A DNA stretch of 64,000 nt, from NCBI RefSeq assembly GCF_029350975.1, contig NZ_JARKMR010000002.1:310001-374000 (forward strand), written 5' to 3'. The stretch comes from Maribacter zhoushanensis. Its GTDB lineage: Bacteria; Bacteroidota; Bacteroidia; Flavobacteriales; Flavobacteriaceae. The notes beneath the pieces were generated by a model that was given only the letters and a program-made list of their open reading frames with translations, ran no database searches and was not told the DNA's origin. The stretch's first letter is position 1. The number at the start of each line of letters is the position of its first letter. This document shows positions 25,363-34,260 of the stretch, piece by piece. Position numbers and translations under genes: made by a program.

Positions 25363-26250
25363 CTAAACGCTTAGGTTCACTGCCCACCAGACATCATAAT
25401 CTCTAGGCACTAGTGGTCTGTAACTCTGAAAACCCTGATCCGCAATCCGGAGTCCGGTAATTACACCTTTGTCATCACGTACATAGTTTATGAAAATAAA
25501 CGAATGTCCGTATGGATCTAGTTTTTTAACATCGGCACCCTGTACCACCTCTATATAATCTTCTTTATACCGCCAGACTTGCATAAGGGCACCCGGTTTT
25601 AATTTTCCGCCCCAAATACCGGTAGAATCAACCAAAGTTCCCATACCGGCGTAGGTAATAGCACCCGCATTACCTTTGCCCCTATATTGTTCGGGAAGGC
25701 TTTGCCAGCTTTTATCTGGTTTAGAAGCAGTCACATAAAGCAAGTTAAATACCTGTTTAGAAGTATATGTAGCCGTAGCCATGCTATCGGGAAAATCTTG
25801 ATAAGGCAAATGACCGTGCACTTCTTTGAACGCCTTTTCAAACCGAGTTTTACTTACGGTAAGGCAATGTCCGCCAGGCTCTTTAATTTCGCTATTCAGA
25901 TAATTTTGAACAATTCTATCCGCTACGGGACTATCGCTATTAAACTTGACCTCCTCTGAACTACTACTTATTTGAGTATTATTATAATCTTGTAGAAGCG
26001 AATCTTTATGATGGATTGTTGATTCTGTTTGGCTTGGTGTTAGACTGATGTATGAATGATCATCTAAACCCAAATTTTGAATTACAGGCTTTGCTTTAAC
26101 AGGTCCGTTTTGTGTTTGTATGATAGTAGGTTCGGTACTAGAACTGTTTGTGTGCTGATTGTTTGTTTTGGTAGATGTACAACCCAAAAAGATAAAAACG
26201 ATATAGAAATATGATTTCTTTAGCAACATTTTAAATGGGATGTGCTTCAT
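25363..26250 (-). CDS. lipoprotein with Cys/His hydrolase-like domain
   Basis: A 295-residue predicted lipoprotein with lipobox IFLGC near residue 24. An internal ATG at residue 8 would give a more standard signal (MLLKKSYFYI). A Ser/Thr-rich linker of about 80 residues leads to a domain with EPGGHCLTVSKTRF (Cys at about 129), PYGHSFIFINYV and IADQGFQSYRP. The Cys, His and Asp/Gln order is compatible with a papain-like or CHAP/NlpC-type fold, but similarity is weak. It lies upstream of and co-directional with the other secreted Cys/His protein, 104 bases away. Confidence 0.68.
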   Translation of the reverse strand: MKHIPFKMLLKKSYFYIVFIFLGCTSTKTNNQHTNSSSTEPTIIQTQNGPVKAKPVIQNLGLDDHSYISLTPSQTESTIHHKDSLLQDYNNTQISSSSEEVKFNSDSPVADRIVQNYLNSEIKEPGGHCLTVSKTRFEKAFKEVHGHLPYQDFPDSMATATYTSKQVFNLLYVTASKPDKSWQSLPEQYRGKGNAGAITYAGMGTLVDSTGIWGGKLKPGALMQVWRYKEDYIEVVQGADVKKLDPYGHSFIFINYVRDDKGVITGLRIADQGFQSYRPLVPRDYDVWWAVNLSV

Positions 26251-26746
26251 ATGAAAAGCTTGTATGCACGTTTTATTGATTTAACCAGCTAAATTTCCTA
26301 GCTGTTTATTGGTGTGCTTTTAAAAACTAGCACCAGTATAAAGGTAACATAATTACGCCCTTATATCAAGTGAAACGGTTTCAATGCTGGATGAACCAAT
26401 ACTAATTTAACGCTGTTATTTTAGTCCTAATATTCGCTTAAAAGTACGTATCTCACAGGTATAAAATTTGATAAGGATTTTCTGAAGGTTAAATTTTTTA
26501 GTTACTGTTTTCATTATGTTATAGATGTTTGTTTATGCTATTAGTATATCAATACTTCTTTTTATCACACAAAACCATAAAAATAATTTTGTTGTGTCTT
26601 GTTTCTTTTTGAGCTATCTAAATATTTGTTTGGAGTAATTAGAACTAGGACTATTGTTTATTTTTAAAAAAGTACAAGACCTAAACCTATCAATTATATA
26701 GCAATATATGAATTACAACCAAGCAGTTTAAACGAACCATCCTATT
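26251..26746. other. gene-free region upstream of the FNT channel gene
   Basis: About 495 bases of AT-rich DNA between divergent genes. No frame longer than about 25 codons looks real. Weak hairpins only; no terminator, riboswitch or repeat that I can support. Confidence 0.5.
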
Positions 26747-27598
26747 ATGGAAACCGAAAAAAAAGAACAACAAGACCATCAGAAAGAACTAGAGAAAAAA
26801 TCTGAAGAGATTAAGGGGGACAACGAGTACAGTGTTATTCTTAGTAGGGTTATTCATGAAGGAGAAGAAATTTTCAAGATAAAAAATAAAGCTATGTTTT
26901 TAAGTGCGGTAATTGCCGGTTTGGAAATTGGGTTTAGTTATTTTCTTATCTGTGCATTATACTATCTATTAAATGGTACCGTAGATGCCAATATGACATT
27001 CAAGCTTTTTGCAGTAGTATATCCTGTAGGCTTTATATTGGTTATCCTTGGGAAATCTGCCTTGTTTACAGAGCAAACCTCTGTACTGGCTTTACCAATG
27101 CTGAATGGGCAAAGAAGTATATGGGAATTGTTTCGCGTTTGGGGCGTGGTAATTTTAGGGAATATCATTGGAGGTAATATTTTTGCCGCTTTTATTGGGT
27201 TATTGGCTCCCCATCTTAATCTTTTTACAGCGGAGACAATGATAGATATTGGTTCTCACGTTATAAAAGAGAGTTCATGGATACTATTAACGAGTGCCAT
27301 TGTTGCCGGATGGTTAATGGGGCTACTTACCTGGTTGCTGAACAGTACCATGAATTCCCTTACCCGTGTTGCACTGATTATCATGATAACCGGCGTTATT
27401 GGTTTTGGCGGGTTTCACCATAGCATAGTGGGTAACATAGAAGTGTTCGGCGCGTTTTTACATTCTAAAGATATTAGCATGCTAGATTACTGGTGGTTCT
27501 TGTTTTTAGCTTTACTAGGTAATAGTATTGGTGGCGCAGTAGTTGTTGGACTTTTCAAATACCGAATTTTTGAATCGAACTACAAAGAAGGGGTTTAA
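26747..27598 (+). CDS. formate/nitrite transporter (FNT) family channel
   Basis: A 283-residue inner-membrane protein. A charged N-terminal extension (1-45) precedes six membrane helices. The family landmarks are FLSAVIAGLEIGFSYF in the first helix, ILGKSALFTEQTSVLALP in the second helix-loop region, and GFGGFHHSIVGNIEVF with the central His pair. The sequence is closer to the YfdC branch than to FocA or NirC, so the substrate is uncertain (formate, nitrite or another small monovalent anion). It begins a loosely spaced same-strand group with a flavodoxin-like reductase and pyruvate oxidase, suggesting fermentative or stress metabolism. Confidence 0.9.
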   Translation: METEKKEQQDHQKELEKKSEEIKGDNEYSVILSRVIHEGEEIFKIKNKAMFLSAVIAGLEIGFSYFLICALYYLLNGTVDANMTFKLFAVVYPVGFILVILGKSALFTEQTSVLALPMLNGQRSIWELFRVWGVVILGNIIGGNIFAAFIGLLAPHLNLFTAETMIDIGSHVIKESSWILLTSAIVAGWLMGLLTWLLNSTMNSLTRVALIIMITGVIGFGGFHHSIVGNIEVFGAFLHSKDISMLDYWWFLFLALLGNSIGGAVVVGLFKYRIFESNYKEGV

Positions 27599-27917
27599 AC
27601 GCTGTAAGTACATACATTTATGTGATGTAATTAGTAATTGAAGCGAATACCCTTAATAATACTTTTTACTTTCTAAGTCATTAATAATTAGGATTGTTAC
27701 GCTAGTCCATTATCAGCTCAACAATAATTTATTCAACTCTACATTCCAGAGACCTTCTAATTCTTCACGTTAATAATTAAATGGTATGCACTAATGATTT
27801 TGCCTCAATCACGATAGCTTGCATACTGATAATCAGATTTGTATTAAATAGTAAAGTGTATATGAGTGATAAATCATAACACCGATATATTTAATATGAA
27901 GCAAAAAAAATAATTGA
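27599..27917. other. intergenic region downstream of the FNT gene
   Basis: About 320 AT-rich bases with no supportable gene or terminator. It probably carries the promoter for the small membrane protein gene. Confidence 0.4.
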
Positions 27918-28334
27918 ATGAAAAGTGAAGTGACCAAATTTATATTGGCAGGTATTTTAGGAACAGTGGTAATGACAGTAATTATGTTAGTAGCACCACA
28001 CATGGGTATGCCCAAAATGGCACCCTGGAAATTATTAGCAGGTGCAATGAATGTACCAATTGCGGTAGGGTGGATTTTACATTTTATAATGGGTATTCTA
28101 TTCGCGCTGTTTTACGGTTACGTGTTTGCTCCTAAAGTCGCAATTTCTAACCTTTTCTTCAAAGGAATCGCTTTTGGTATTATGGCGTTAATATTGGCAC
28201 AAATAGGTATGAAAGTAATGGGATTACTTTTTGAAATACCGCCTATGGATGGTTCTATGCCAATGCGTTTACTAGCTATGCTAATTGGTCATGTGGTATT
28301 TGGTGTGGTCACCGTAAAAGTAATTGGTAAATAA
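27918..28334 (+). CDS. small membrane protein (DUF6789-like)
   Basis: A 138-residue protein with four predicted membrane helices (about 7-27, 44-66, 77-103, 116-136). Conserved-looking features are the MPKMAPWKLL loop and Gly-rich helix ends; Met residues are abundant. I would place it with DUF6789-type proteins of Bacteroidota, with moderate certainty. It is 7 bases upstream of the flavodoxin-like reductase ATG, so the two are likely co-transcribed. Function unknown. Confidence 0.75.
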   Translation: MKSEVTKFILAGILGTVVMTVIMLVAPHMGMPKMAPWKLLAGAMNVPIAVGWILHFIMGILFALFYGYVFAPKVAISNLFFKGIAFGIMALILAQIGMKVMGLLFEIPPMDGSMPMRLLAMLIGHVVFGVVTVKVIGK

Positions 28335-28341
28335 GAAGACT

Positions 28342-29076
28342 ATGAAAAAGACAGATTTTAGTACGTTAAAAGCAATTTTCATCAACTGTACCTTAAAGAA
28401 ATCACCATCTAAAAGTCACACCCGTAATTTAATTGATGTGTCTGCCAAGATTATGAAATCTGAAGGAGTTGATGTAGAAATTTTAAGACTGGCAGATTAT
28501 GATATACCTGTTAGTGTTCAGCCAGATATGACCGAGGCAGGTTATGATAAGGATGATTGGCCTGCAATCTATGATAAGGTTATGGCTGCGGATATTTTAG
28601 TGATCGGTACACCTATTTGGTTGGGCGAGCGTTCATCGGTAGCCACTAAACTTATAGAGCGTTTATATGCTATGAGCGGCTACCAAAATGACAAAGGGCA
28701 ATACGTGTATTATGGCAAAGCCGGTGGTTGTATAATTACAGGTAACGAGGATGGCGTTAAACATTGTTCTATGGGGCTGTTATATGCATTACAGCATATA
28801 GGTTATAGCATATCGCCGCAGGCAGATGCCGGGTGGATCGGTAGCGTTGGTCCCGGACCCAGTTATGGAGATACGGAATGGGATAGTGAAAAAATGGATC
28901 CACCAGTAGGTTTCGATTCGGAATTTACTAACCGAAACACCACTTTTATGTCTTATAACCTTATGCATTTAGCAAAAATGCTGAAGGATAACGGTGGATA
29001 TCCATCCTACGGAAACTCAAGAAAAGATTGGGATGACGGTACACGATGGAATTTTGAAAATCCGGAATATAGATAA
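28342..29076 (+). CDS. flavodoxin-family / NADPH-dependent FMN reductase-like protein
   Basis: A TTG at 28324 opens the frame inside the preceding gene; ATG at 28342 (MKKTDFSTLK) is the likely start, giving 244 residues. Residues 10-30 hold the phosphate-binding loop FINCTLKKSPSKSHTRNLI of FMN-reductase-type flavodoxin folds, and DILVIGTPIWLGERSSVATKLIERL (about 86-110) is the second FMN-binding segment. It probably binds FMN and reduces quinones, azo compounds or iron chelates; the substrate is not readable. Adjacent to pyruvate oxidase, with which it may share a redox partner. Confidence 0.85.
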   Translation: MKKTDFSTLKAIFINCTLKKSPSKSHTRNLIDVSAKIMKSEGVDVEILRLADYDIPVSVQPDMTEAGYDKDDWPAIYDKVMAADILVIGTPIWLGERSSVATKLIERLYAMSGYQNDKGQYVYYGKAGGCIITGNEDGVKHCSMGLLYALQHIGYSISPQADAGWIGSVGPGPSYGDTEWDSEKMDPPVGFDSEFTNRNTTFMSYNLMHLAKMLKDNGGYPSYGNSRKDWDDGTRWNFENPEYR

Positions 29077-29124
29077 ACAACGGATGATTTTTACATCCAA
29101 TTATAAAATTTAAAGAATACTATT

Positions 29125-30870
29125 ATGAGTAAAAATGTATCAGAACAACTACTCGATATTTTACAAAGTGTTGGAGTAGATAAAATATACGGAGTAACGG
29201 GCGATGCCTTGAATTTTTTTGTGAAAGCAATTGAAGAGAGAGACACTGTGGAATGGATCGGTATGAAGCACGAGGGCAACGCATCTTTTGCAGCCTTTGG
29301 TGATAGCCAAACAAGTAATAAATTGGCGGTATGCGCAGGTACTGTTGGTCCAGGTGCTTTGCATTTAATAAACGGGTTGTACAATGCTAAAAAAGAACGT
29401 ACGCCGGTAATTGCCATTACAGGTCAAATTAACCAGAAACAACAAGGTACCAACTATTTTCAAGAGGTAGATTTAAAAAAGGTCTATGATGATGTTTGTG
29501 ATTATCAGGCAGTAATAGAAACTCCTGAACAGGCACCCATGGTCATACAACGCGCCATTAAAATTGCGATGGCAAATAATGCCGTTTGTAGAATAGAGCT
29601 GCCCGTTAACGTTGCCGAAATGAAAGCGGAAAATGAGGAATTTATTCATCCTATTAAAAAGTATATATCTCATCTAGTGCCCGATGAAGCTAGTATAATT
29701 GAAGCAGCTAAGCTTTTAAATGGAGCTAAAAAAGTAGGTATTTTGGCAGGTGATGGTTGCCGTGAGAGTCGCGCTGAAGTACTAGAATTAGCCAAGAAAT
29801 TAAAAGCACCAATTACCCATAGTTTGCGTGCAAGTGATATTTTTGATCATGATACTAATAATGTAGTAGGTTTAACCGGCTTAATAGGAAATCCTTCTGG
29901 TTATAATGCTGTTATGAAATGTGATTTATTATTGATGCTAGGAACCGATTTTCCATATATAGATTTTCTTCCACATAAAACAAAAACGATACAAGTAGAT
30001 ATACGCCAAGAAAATATTGGGAACAGAACATCGGTATCCCTTGGTGTTTGGAGTGATATATCATCATTTTTAGAATTATTGAATCCACAAATCGAGCAAA
30101 AAAGCGATTCCGACTTTTTAGATAAATTAAGAGGTAATTTTAAAGATTGGAGGGCTAATATGAAAGAACAAGCCTCCCCTACCCGTGACCATGAACCTTT
30201 ACACCCACAAATATTTGCTGATTTGGTAAATGAACATGCCGCCAACGATGCAATTTTTACAGTAGAAACAGGTACTTCGGCCATTTGGGCGGCACATCAT
30301 ATATCTTTTCATAGTCAAAGAAGGCTTATTGGTTCTTTTAACCACGGTTCTATGGCTGTAGGTCTGCCTTCTGCCATTGGTGCACAATTTGCCAATAAGA
30401 ATAAAGAAATATGGGCTTTCTGCGGTGATGGAGCATTTAATATGTCTATGCAAGATTTTATAACCGCCGTTAAACATGAATTACCAATAAAAGTACTGGT
30501 ATTCAATAATTCTGAATTGAGCTTTGTAAAATTGGAAATGGAAGAAGCAGGATTAGCAGCGAGTTTAGATGCCTTACATGAAACCAATGTAAATTTTGCC
30601 GAATATGCGAAACTTTGTGGTGGAGAGGGTGTAAGAGTAGAACATGCTGAAGATATAGATGCAGCCATTATACAGGCCAAAGCGAGTAAAAAACCATTTA
30701 TTATCGATGCCGTAGTGAGCAGTGGCGCATTGTCATTACCACCACATATCGGTTTAAAGGAAGCTATAGGTTTTGGAACATCTAAAGTAAAAGAAGTTGG
30801 TCAAGTAATTAGTGGAGATAAGGGACAATGGGATAACCTTAAAAAGGAATTGTATTCCTATTTTGATTAA
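29125..30870 (+). CDS. poxB: pyruvate oxidase / pyruvate:quinone oxidoreductase-like ThDP enzyme
   Basis: A 581-residue thiamine-diphosphate enzyme with the three domains of the family. The Pyr domain contains the catalytic Glu in MKHEGNASFAAFG (about 47-59). A central FAD/nucleotide-binding region begins around 190. The PP domain contains the metal motif CGDGAFNMSMQDFITA (about 433-448). Length matches PoxB (572 residues) and pyruvate oxidases. PoxB oxidises pyruvate to acetate and CO2, passing electrons to quinone at the membrane; the C-terminal lipid-binding helix is not obvious here, so an oxygen-linked pyruvate oxidase is an alternative. A strong terminator follows. Confidence 0.88.
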   Translation: MSKNVSEQLLDILQSVGVDKIYGVTGDALNFFVKAIEERDTVEWIGMKHEGNASFAAFGDSQTSNKLAVCAGTVGPGALHLINGLYNAKKERTPVIAITGQINQKQQGTNYFQEVDLKKVYDDVCDYQAVIETPEQAPMVIQRAIKIAMANNAVCRIELPVNVAEMKAENEEFIHPIKKYISHLVPDEASIIEAAKLLNGAKKVGILAGDGCRESRAEVLELAKKLKAPITHSLRASDIFDHDTNNVVGLTGLIGNPSGYNAVMKCDLLLMLGTDFPYIDFLPHKTKTIQVDIRQENIGNRTSVSLGVWSDISSFLELLNPQIEQKSDSDFLDKLRGNFKDWRANMKEQASPTRDHEPLHPQIFADLVNEHAANDAIFTVETGTSAIWAAHHISFHSQRRLIGSFNHGSMAVGLPSAIGAQFANKNKEIWAFCGDGAFNMSMQDFITAVKHELPIKVLVFNNSELSFVKLEMEEAGLAASLDALHETNVNFAEYAKLCGGEGVRVEHAEDIDAAIIQAKASKKPFIIDAVVSSGALSLPPHIGLKEAIGFGTSKVKEVGQVISGDKGQWDNLKKELYSYFD

Positions 30871-30909
30871 AGCTTGTCTGGTTATAGTATTATAACTGCA
30901 CCATATTTT

Positions 30910-30958
30910 AAAAGTGATTTTTTATATCTCAAATGTCAGATATAAAAAATCACTTTTT
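30910..30958. terminator. bidirectional intrinsic terminator
   Basis: Perfect 20-bp arms (AAAAGTGATTTTTTATATCT and its complement) with an 8-base loop. A-rich and T-rich flanks let it stop both the pyruvate oxidase transcript (+) and the converging NAD/ADP-ribose operon (-). Confidence 0.92.
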
Positions 30959-30971
30959 ATTTAATTGAATT

Positions 30972-31736
30972 TTATACCCCACCTAACTTAAACTGCGTCA
31001 CAAAATCATCATCAATATCTTTATAGCTATTGGTGCAATAAACATGGTCAATGGTTTCTTTTAATTCTTCAAAACCATAGTTGAATTGTGCGTGGGTAAC
31101 ATATAGAAAAACTTTTGCGGCACCTTGTTTTTTCAACGCTTCTGCCAAAAATTTGAATGTTCTTCCACCATCGGCAAGATCATCCACAATTAGACATTGC
31201 TTGTCTTTGACATCACCTTGAATACTAATTACCGGAGCACCATCTACTCGTACTTTGTTAGAAGGTACCAAATCGGCATTTAGCTTTTCTGCAATTTCAT
31301 GGGTAGTTTTATACGCACCAGCATCTGGACTTACCAATACCGGATTCCCAATGCTATTAAAAGCCTGTTCAACGTAGTCTATATGAGATATTTTTTCAGA
31401 ATTATCAATTAAAGCTAATGAAATAGGACTATGCGGATGTAAGATAGAAACAGCATCGAATTTCATGTCGTTAATGAACTTGCAAATGACTTTTAAATCG
31501 AACGACTCCCCTTTATTGAATCGTCTATCAGAACGTTGTCCAATGAGGCAAAATATAGTCAGTTTAGCTATCGCTGTTTTGTTGGTCGCATTTTCAGCAT
31601 CCCAAGCTTCTTTTATGGCAGCAGCTTTGAATAAATCTTCATAACTGTTTCCTCTAATTTTAATATGAATATCTCCGCCTTCAGTGATTTTAGCAGCTAC
31701 TTGTCCGTCTTTAAATTTTTTAATTTCGTATTTCAT
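30972..31736 (-). CDS. prs: short PRPP-synthetase-like enzyme (ribose-phosphate or ADP-ribose pyrophosphokinase)
   Basis: A 254-residue member of the PRPP-synthetase family, about 60 residues shorter than housekeeping Prs. Seen: the ATP-site segment GQRSDRRFNKGESFDLKV, the VSPDAGAYKTTHEIA loop, and the phosphoribosyl-binding VDDLADGGRTF. It lies 4 bases after the NADAR gene and in an operon with a NAMPT. In nicotinamide salvage, Prs makes PRPP for NAMPT. In the phage NARP1 pathway, a related enzyme instead pyrophosphorylates ADP-ribose for a NAMPT-like transferase. The short form and the neighbours make either role possible; sequence alone does not decide. Confidence 0.85.
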   Translation of the reverse strand: MKYEIKKFKDGQVAAKITEGGDIHIKIRGNSYEDLFKAAAIKEAWDAENATNKTAIAKLTIFCLIGQRSDRRFNKGESFDLKVICKFINDMKFDAVSILHPHSPISLALIDNSEKISHIDYVEQAFNSIGNPVLVSPDAGAYKTTHEIAEKLNADLVPSNKVRVDGAPVISIQGDVKDKQCLIVDDLADGGRTFKFLAEALKKQGAAKVFLYVTHAQFNYGFEELKETIDHVYCTNSYKDIDDDFVTQFKLGGV

Positions 31737-31740
31737 ATGA

Positions 31741-32286
31741 TTATTTTTTTAAAGAGTCTCTAACTTCCATTAAGGCATATCCTAATAAATTTTGGCCTTT
31801 CCACATATCCGGATTTTGTATATTTTCATCATTTGCCGTCATCCCAATTCCCCAAATATTATCATAAGGGCTAGCCTCTACTAAAATTCTATTGTTGGTA
31901 CTAAGCAAAAAGGTAAGCAAATCTTCATTTTGTTTAAACTTTAAATAATTTCCCTTTTTTACTATATCATATTTATGTCTATCCCAAATATCTGCATCAA
32001 AGTTGATAATTTGTCTTCCAAATTTTTTAACCTCCCCAGCTGAGCCACTTTGTAAAATTTTAGATAATATGTCTTCATTAACAAAGAGTCTTGCTTTTTC
32101 AGCCATCATCCAGTGCTCAGCCGTTAAATAAGTAATTCCTTCGTGCTCAAATCCTTTTTCAAACCATTGACTAAAGCAGGATTTGCCTATTTGACCATTA
32201 TTGAGTGGTTGATGCCCCCAGAAAAATAGGTATTTAACCTCCATTTCTTCAATCTGATTCTTTAACCATTTATTACTATATTTCAT
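31741..32286 (-). CDS. NADAR (YbiA-like) family protein
   Basis: A 181-residue NADAR protein. Family features are all visible: FFWGHQP near the start, CFSQWFEKGF with an exposed acidic and basic set, YLTAEHWMMAEKARLF (about 54-69), the GRQI...FD...W segment, GNYLKFKQN, and the C-terminal LVEASPYDNIWGIGM. Family members include YbiA/RibX N-glycosidases and enzymes that strip ADP-ribose from guanine in DNA or RNA. It sits 10 bases after a NAMPT gene and just before a Prs-like gene, so released ADP-ribose or ribosyl groups could feed the neighbouring enzymes (inference). Confidence 0.9.
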   Translation of the reverse strand: MKYSNKWLKNQIEEMEVKYLFFWGHQPLNNGQIGKSCFSQWFEKGFEHEGITYLTAEHWMMAEKARLFVNEDILSKILQSGSAGEVKKFGRQIINFDADIWDRHKYDIVKKGNYLKFKQNEDLLTFLLSTNNRILVEASPYDNIWGIGMTANDENIQNPDMWKGQNLLGYALMEVRDSLKK

Positions 32287-32296
32287 AAGCTATAAA

Positions 32297-33751
32297 TTAA
32301 AGATTCGTATTAATACGTTCTCTTATTTCTTGTATGCTTTTTTGATTTGCAAATTGTCCGTTTTCATAAATCACTTGTAATTCGCCCGTGTTTTCCTCTT
32401 CAGGTGTCACTTGGTCTACTAAGGCATATTCTCCATCTTGTAATGCCACTTTGACTAATCCTTTAGCAGATTTTTTAACTCCGTCATCGGTAATAGGGTC
32501 TTTAAAAATTTCTCTGCGTTCACCATTTACTACAACAGAAGTTGCTTTCATAGCAAAACCAAAGGTGTCTCTAGTATTAAATTGGTAGGTAAATGAACCA
32601 ATACCCAATACCACGTTGGTCGTAGCAAAACCTTTATCACTTAAACGCTGACAGATAGCCTCTGCCCTTTCAGTGGTAATACTGTCACCATAAATAGCGC
32701 CTATATGACTATCCAATACTTTATAGCCCTGTTCGTTTAGGGTACCGCCAAAAATATCCCAAAGCAGCTCTACCACCCCTTTATCTTTTGGAGTGTTACT
32801 GCCAAGAGTGGCAGACTCACCACAAATGATATCTACAGGATCTCCGCTATCTGGTCTAATCACTAATTTACCATCTCTTGATAATACCTCTTCTTTAAGC
32901 TTTGGAAGGTAATCTGTGAGTACTTTCCATAAATCCCACGTATCACTAACTACAGATAAAATTCCTGTAGGATACGTATTCATTAAAGCTCTAAAGGTAC
33001 CAATCTCATCATCTTTTGTACCGGCACACATTACGGAATGTTCAGTAGCATTTACAGAACCAACTACAAAACCTTTAGCTTTATAGTAGTGACGTAAACT
33101 ACTGATTACCGGTAGGGTATCTGAACCTAAGAATACAGATGCATGACCCATACCAGATGAAATGGCACTTTGCAAGCCGCCCATACCTCTCATAGAAAAA
33201 TCGTGCCCTTGAAAATCAATGAAAGCCAAGTTGTCCTTATCAGTCTTTAGGGTCCATTTTTTGAAAATTCGTTTGTAACATAATGCAATAGAAGCCGATG
33301 TCATTGGCTGCCATAACATGGTAGATAAGATGGTTTCCAGGAAATTAGTAATCCAATAGAATTTTTTATCTGTATTTACAACGGTAACCATTGGTACTCT
33401 AATGGGAACCTCTACCCCTTCAACTATAGATTTTACTTTAATTGGCAAGTATTGAAGGTCGTGCAGTTCCTCATAATGTGTAACATCATAATCAGTGCCT
33501 AAATAAAGCGATAATTCTTCTTTTAGTTCATTACAAACCTGTGCTTTTGGCTTAGAAAAGAAGTTGTCTTGAAAATAATCATGCAACCATTTAAAAACAT
33601 ATTGTTGTCCAAAAGAAACTACTTTATCACAACCTTCAGGAGCATATTTATTGCTTCTAGGGGTCCAGTTAGAATATACCTCTTCTGTACCTTTAGGGTA
33701 TTGTTGGTGGTGTCCTGTTTTATAACCGTCTGTTAATAGTAATCCGTTCAT
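32297..33751 (-). CDS. nadV: nicotinamide phosphoribosyltransferase (NAMPT/NadV-like)
   Basis: A 484-residue enzyme of the NAMPT/NadV family, near the usual 460-490. Landmarks: the N-terminal DGYKTGHHQQYPKGTEEVYSN, FQGHDFSMRGMGG (about 180-192) at the nicotinamide site, VIRPDSGDPVDI at the ribose-phosphate site, and IGAIYGDSIT plus VLGIGSFTYQ near the phosphate loop. It condenses nicotinamide with PRPP to give NMN; NAMPT-like enzymes of phage NARP1 instead use ADP-ribose pyrophosphate and give NAD directly. It is followed by NADAR and Prs-like genes and preceded by a deoxyribosyltransferase-like gene with 10-base gaps. Confidence 0.93.
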   Translation of the reverse strand: MNGLLLTDGYKTGHHQQYPKGTEEVYSNWTPRSNKYAPEGCDKVVSFGQQYVFKWLHDYFQDNFFSKPKAQVCNELKEELSLYLGTDYDVTHYEELHDLQYLPIKVKSIVEGVEVPIRVPMVTVVNTDKKFYWITNFLETILSTMLWQPMTSASIALCYKRIFKKWTLKTDKDNLAFIDFQGHDFSMRGMGGLQSAISSGMGHASVFLGSDTLPVISSLRHYYKAKGFVVGSVNATEHSVMCAGTKDDEIGTFRALMNTYPTGILSVVSDTWDLWKVLTDYLPKLKEEVLSRDGKLVIRPDSGDPVDIICGESATLGSNTPKDKGVVELLWDIFGGTLNEQGYKVLDSHIGAIYGDSITTERAEAICQRLSDKGFATTNVVLGIGSFTYQFNTRDTFGFAMKATSVVVNGERREIFKDPITDDGVKKSAKGLVKVALQDGEYALVDQVTPEEENTGELQVIYENGQFANQKSIQEIRERINTNL

Positions 33752-33761
33752 AATCTTAAAT

Positions 33762-34199
33762 TTAGATACTGTTTTTCAACAGTGTTTTCGCTTCTGTAAT
33801 GTTATTGAATATTGGTGTGTTGTACTTGTTGCAAAGGATGTTTACATAATTGCTTTTGTAAAATTCATGCGGACAAATGACGATGAGTTTTTCCGAGTTC
33901 ACGTATAATCCTAATTCTACCAAAGAAATTGGTGATAATGCATTTGGTAGAAAATTAAGTAGAATCATGTCTGCAAGTTGTAAGGCATCTAGTTCCCATT
34001 GTACATGACGTTTCATTTGTTCATCATTTAAATTATTGTGATGTACATGTGTAGGGTCAAAAATATCATGGGCGCCAAACTCGGCAATTACTTTTGCTCT
34101 CCAACTCCCCTCTTGTTTATGATCCATACTACCTGCTAGAAAAATAGAACGCTGGTTACTATTATTTATTGGTAGTATGTCGTTAGATGTATAAATCAT
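33762..34199 (-). CDS. nucleoside 2-deoxyribosyltransferase-like protein
   Basis: A 145-residue protein of the nucleoside 2-deoxyribosyltransferase superfamily: RSIFLAGSMDHKQEGSWRAKVI at 17-38 is the phosphate/base-binding loop, WELDALQLADMILLNFLP (68-85) is a core helix and strand, and SLVELGLYV (92-100) carries the catalytic Glu. These enzymes break or exchange N-glycosidic bonds; the fold is related to TIR-type NAD hydrolases. As first gene of the NAD/ADP-ribose operon it may act on a nucleotide or NAD-derived substrate, which is inference from context. The promoter and a palindromic operator lie immediately upstream. Confidence 0.85.
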   Translation of the reverse strand: MIYTSNDILPINNSNQRSIFLAGSMDHKQEGSWRAKVIAEFGAHDIFDPTHVHHNNLNDEQMKRHVQWELDALQLADMILLNFLPNALSPISLVELGLYVNSEKLIVICPHEFYKSNYVNILCNKYNTPIFNNITEAKTLLKNSI

Positions 34200-34207
34200 G
34201 AAATGAA

Positions 34208-34228
34208 TTTGCGTAATTATAACGCAAA
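34208..34228. promoter_or_regulatory. NrtR-type operator 1
   Basis: Perfect 7-bp arms TTTGCGT and ACGCAAA around a 7-base spacer, 8 bases upstream of the first ATG of the NAD/ADP-ribose operon and overlapping its -7 box. The regulator encoded just upstream (Nudix plus winged helix) is the natural candidate to bind it. Confidence 0.75.
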
Positions 34229-34254
34229 TATAAAATATAATTTAAGTTCGCAAA
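34225..34254 (-). promoter_or_regulatory. promoter of the NAD/ADP-ribose operon
   Basis: On the minus strand, -33 TTTG (34254-34251) and -7 TATATTTG (34232-34225) are separated by 18 bases, matching the Bacteroidota promoter layout. The -7 box overlaps operator 1, so regulator binding should block initiation. Confidence 0.72.
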
Positions 34255-34260
34255 GAATTA

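Noticed and set aside
26521-26620. 25-codon frame upstream of the FNT channel gene
   Set aside because: Very short, hydrophobic by AT-richness alone, no ribosome-binding or promoter context.
30315-30680. 121-codon minus-strand frame inside the pyruvate oxidase gene
   Set aside because: It is antisense to the ThDP-binding domain, and its Ser/Ala-rich product is typical of shadow frames.
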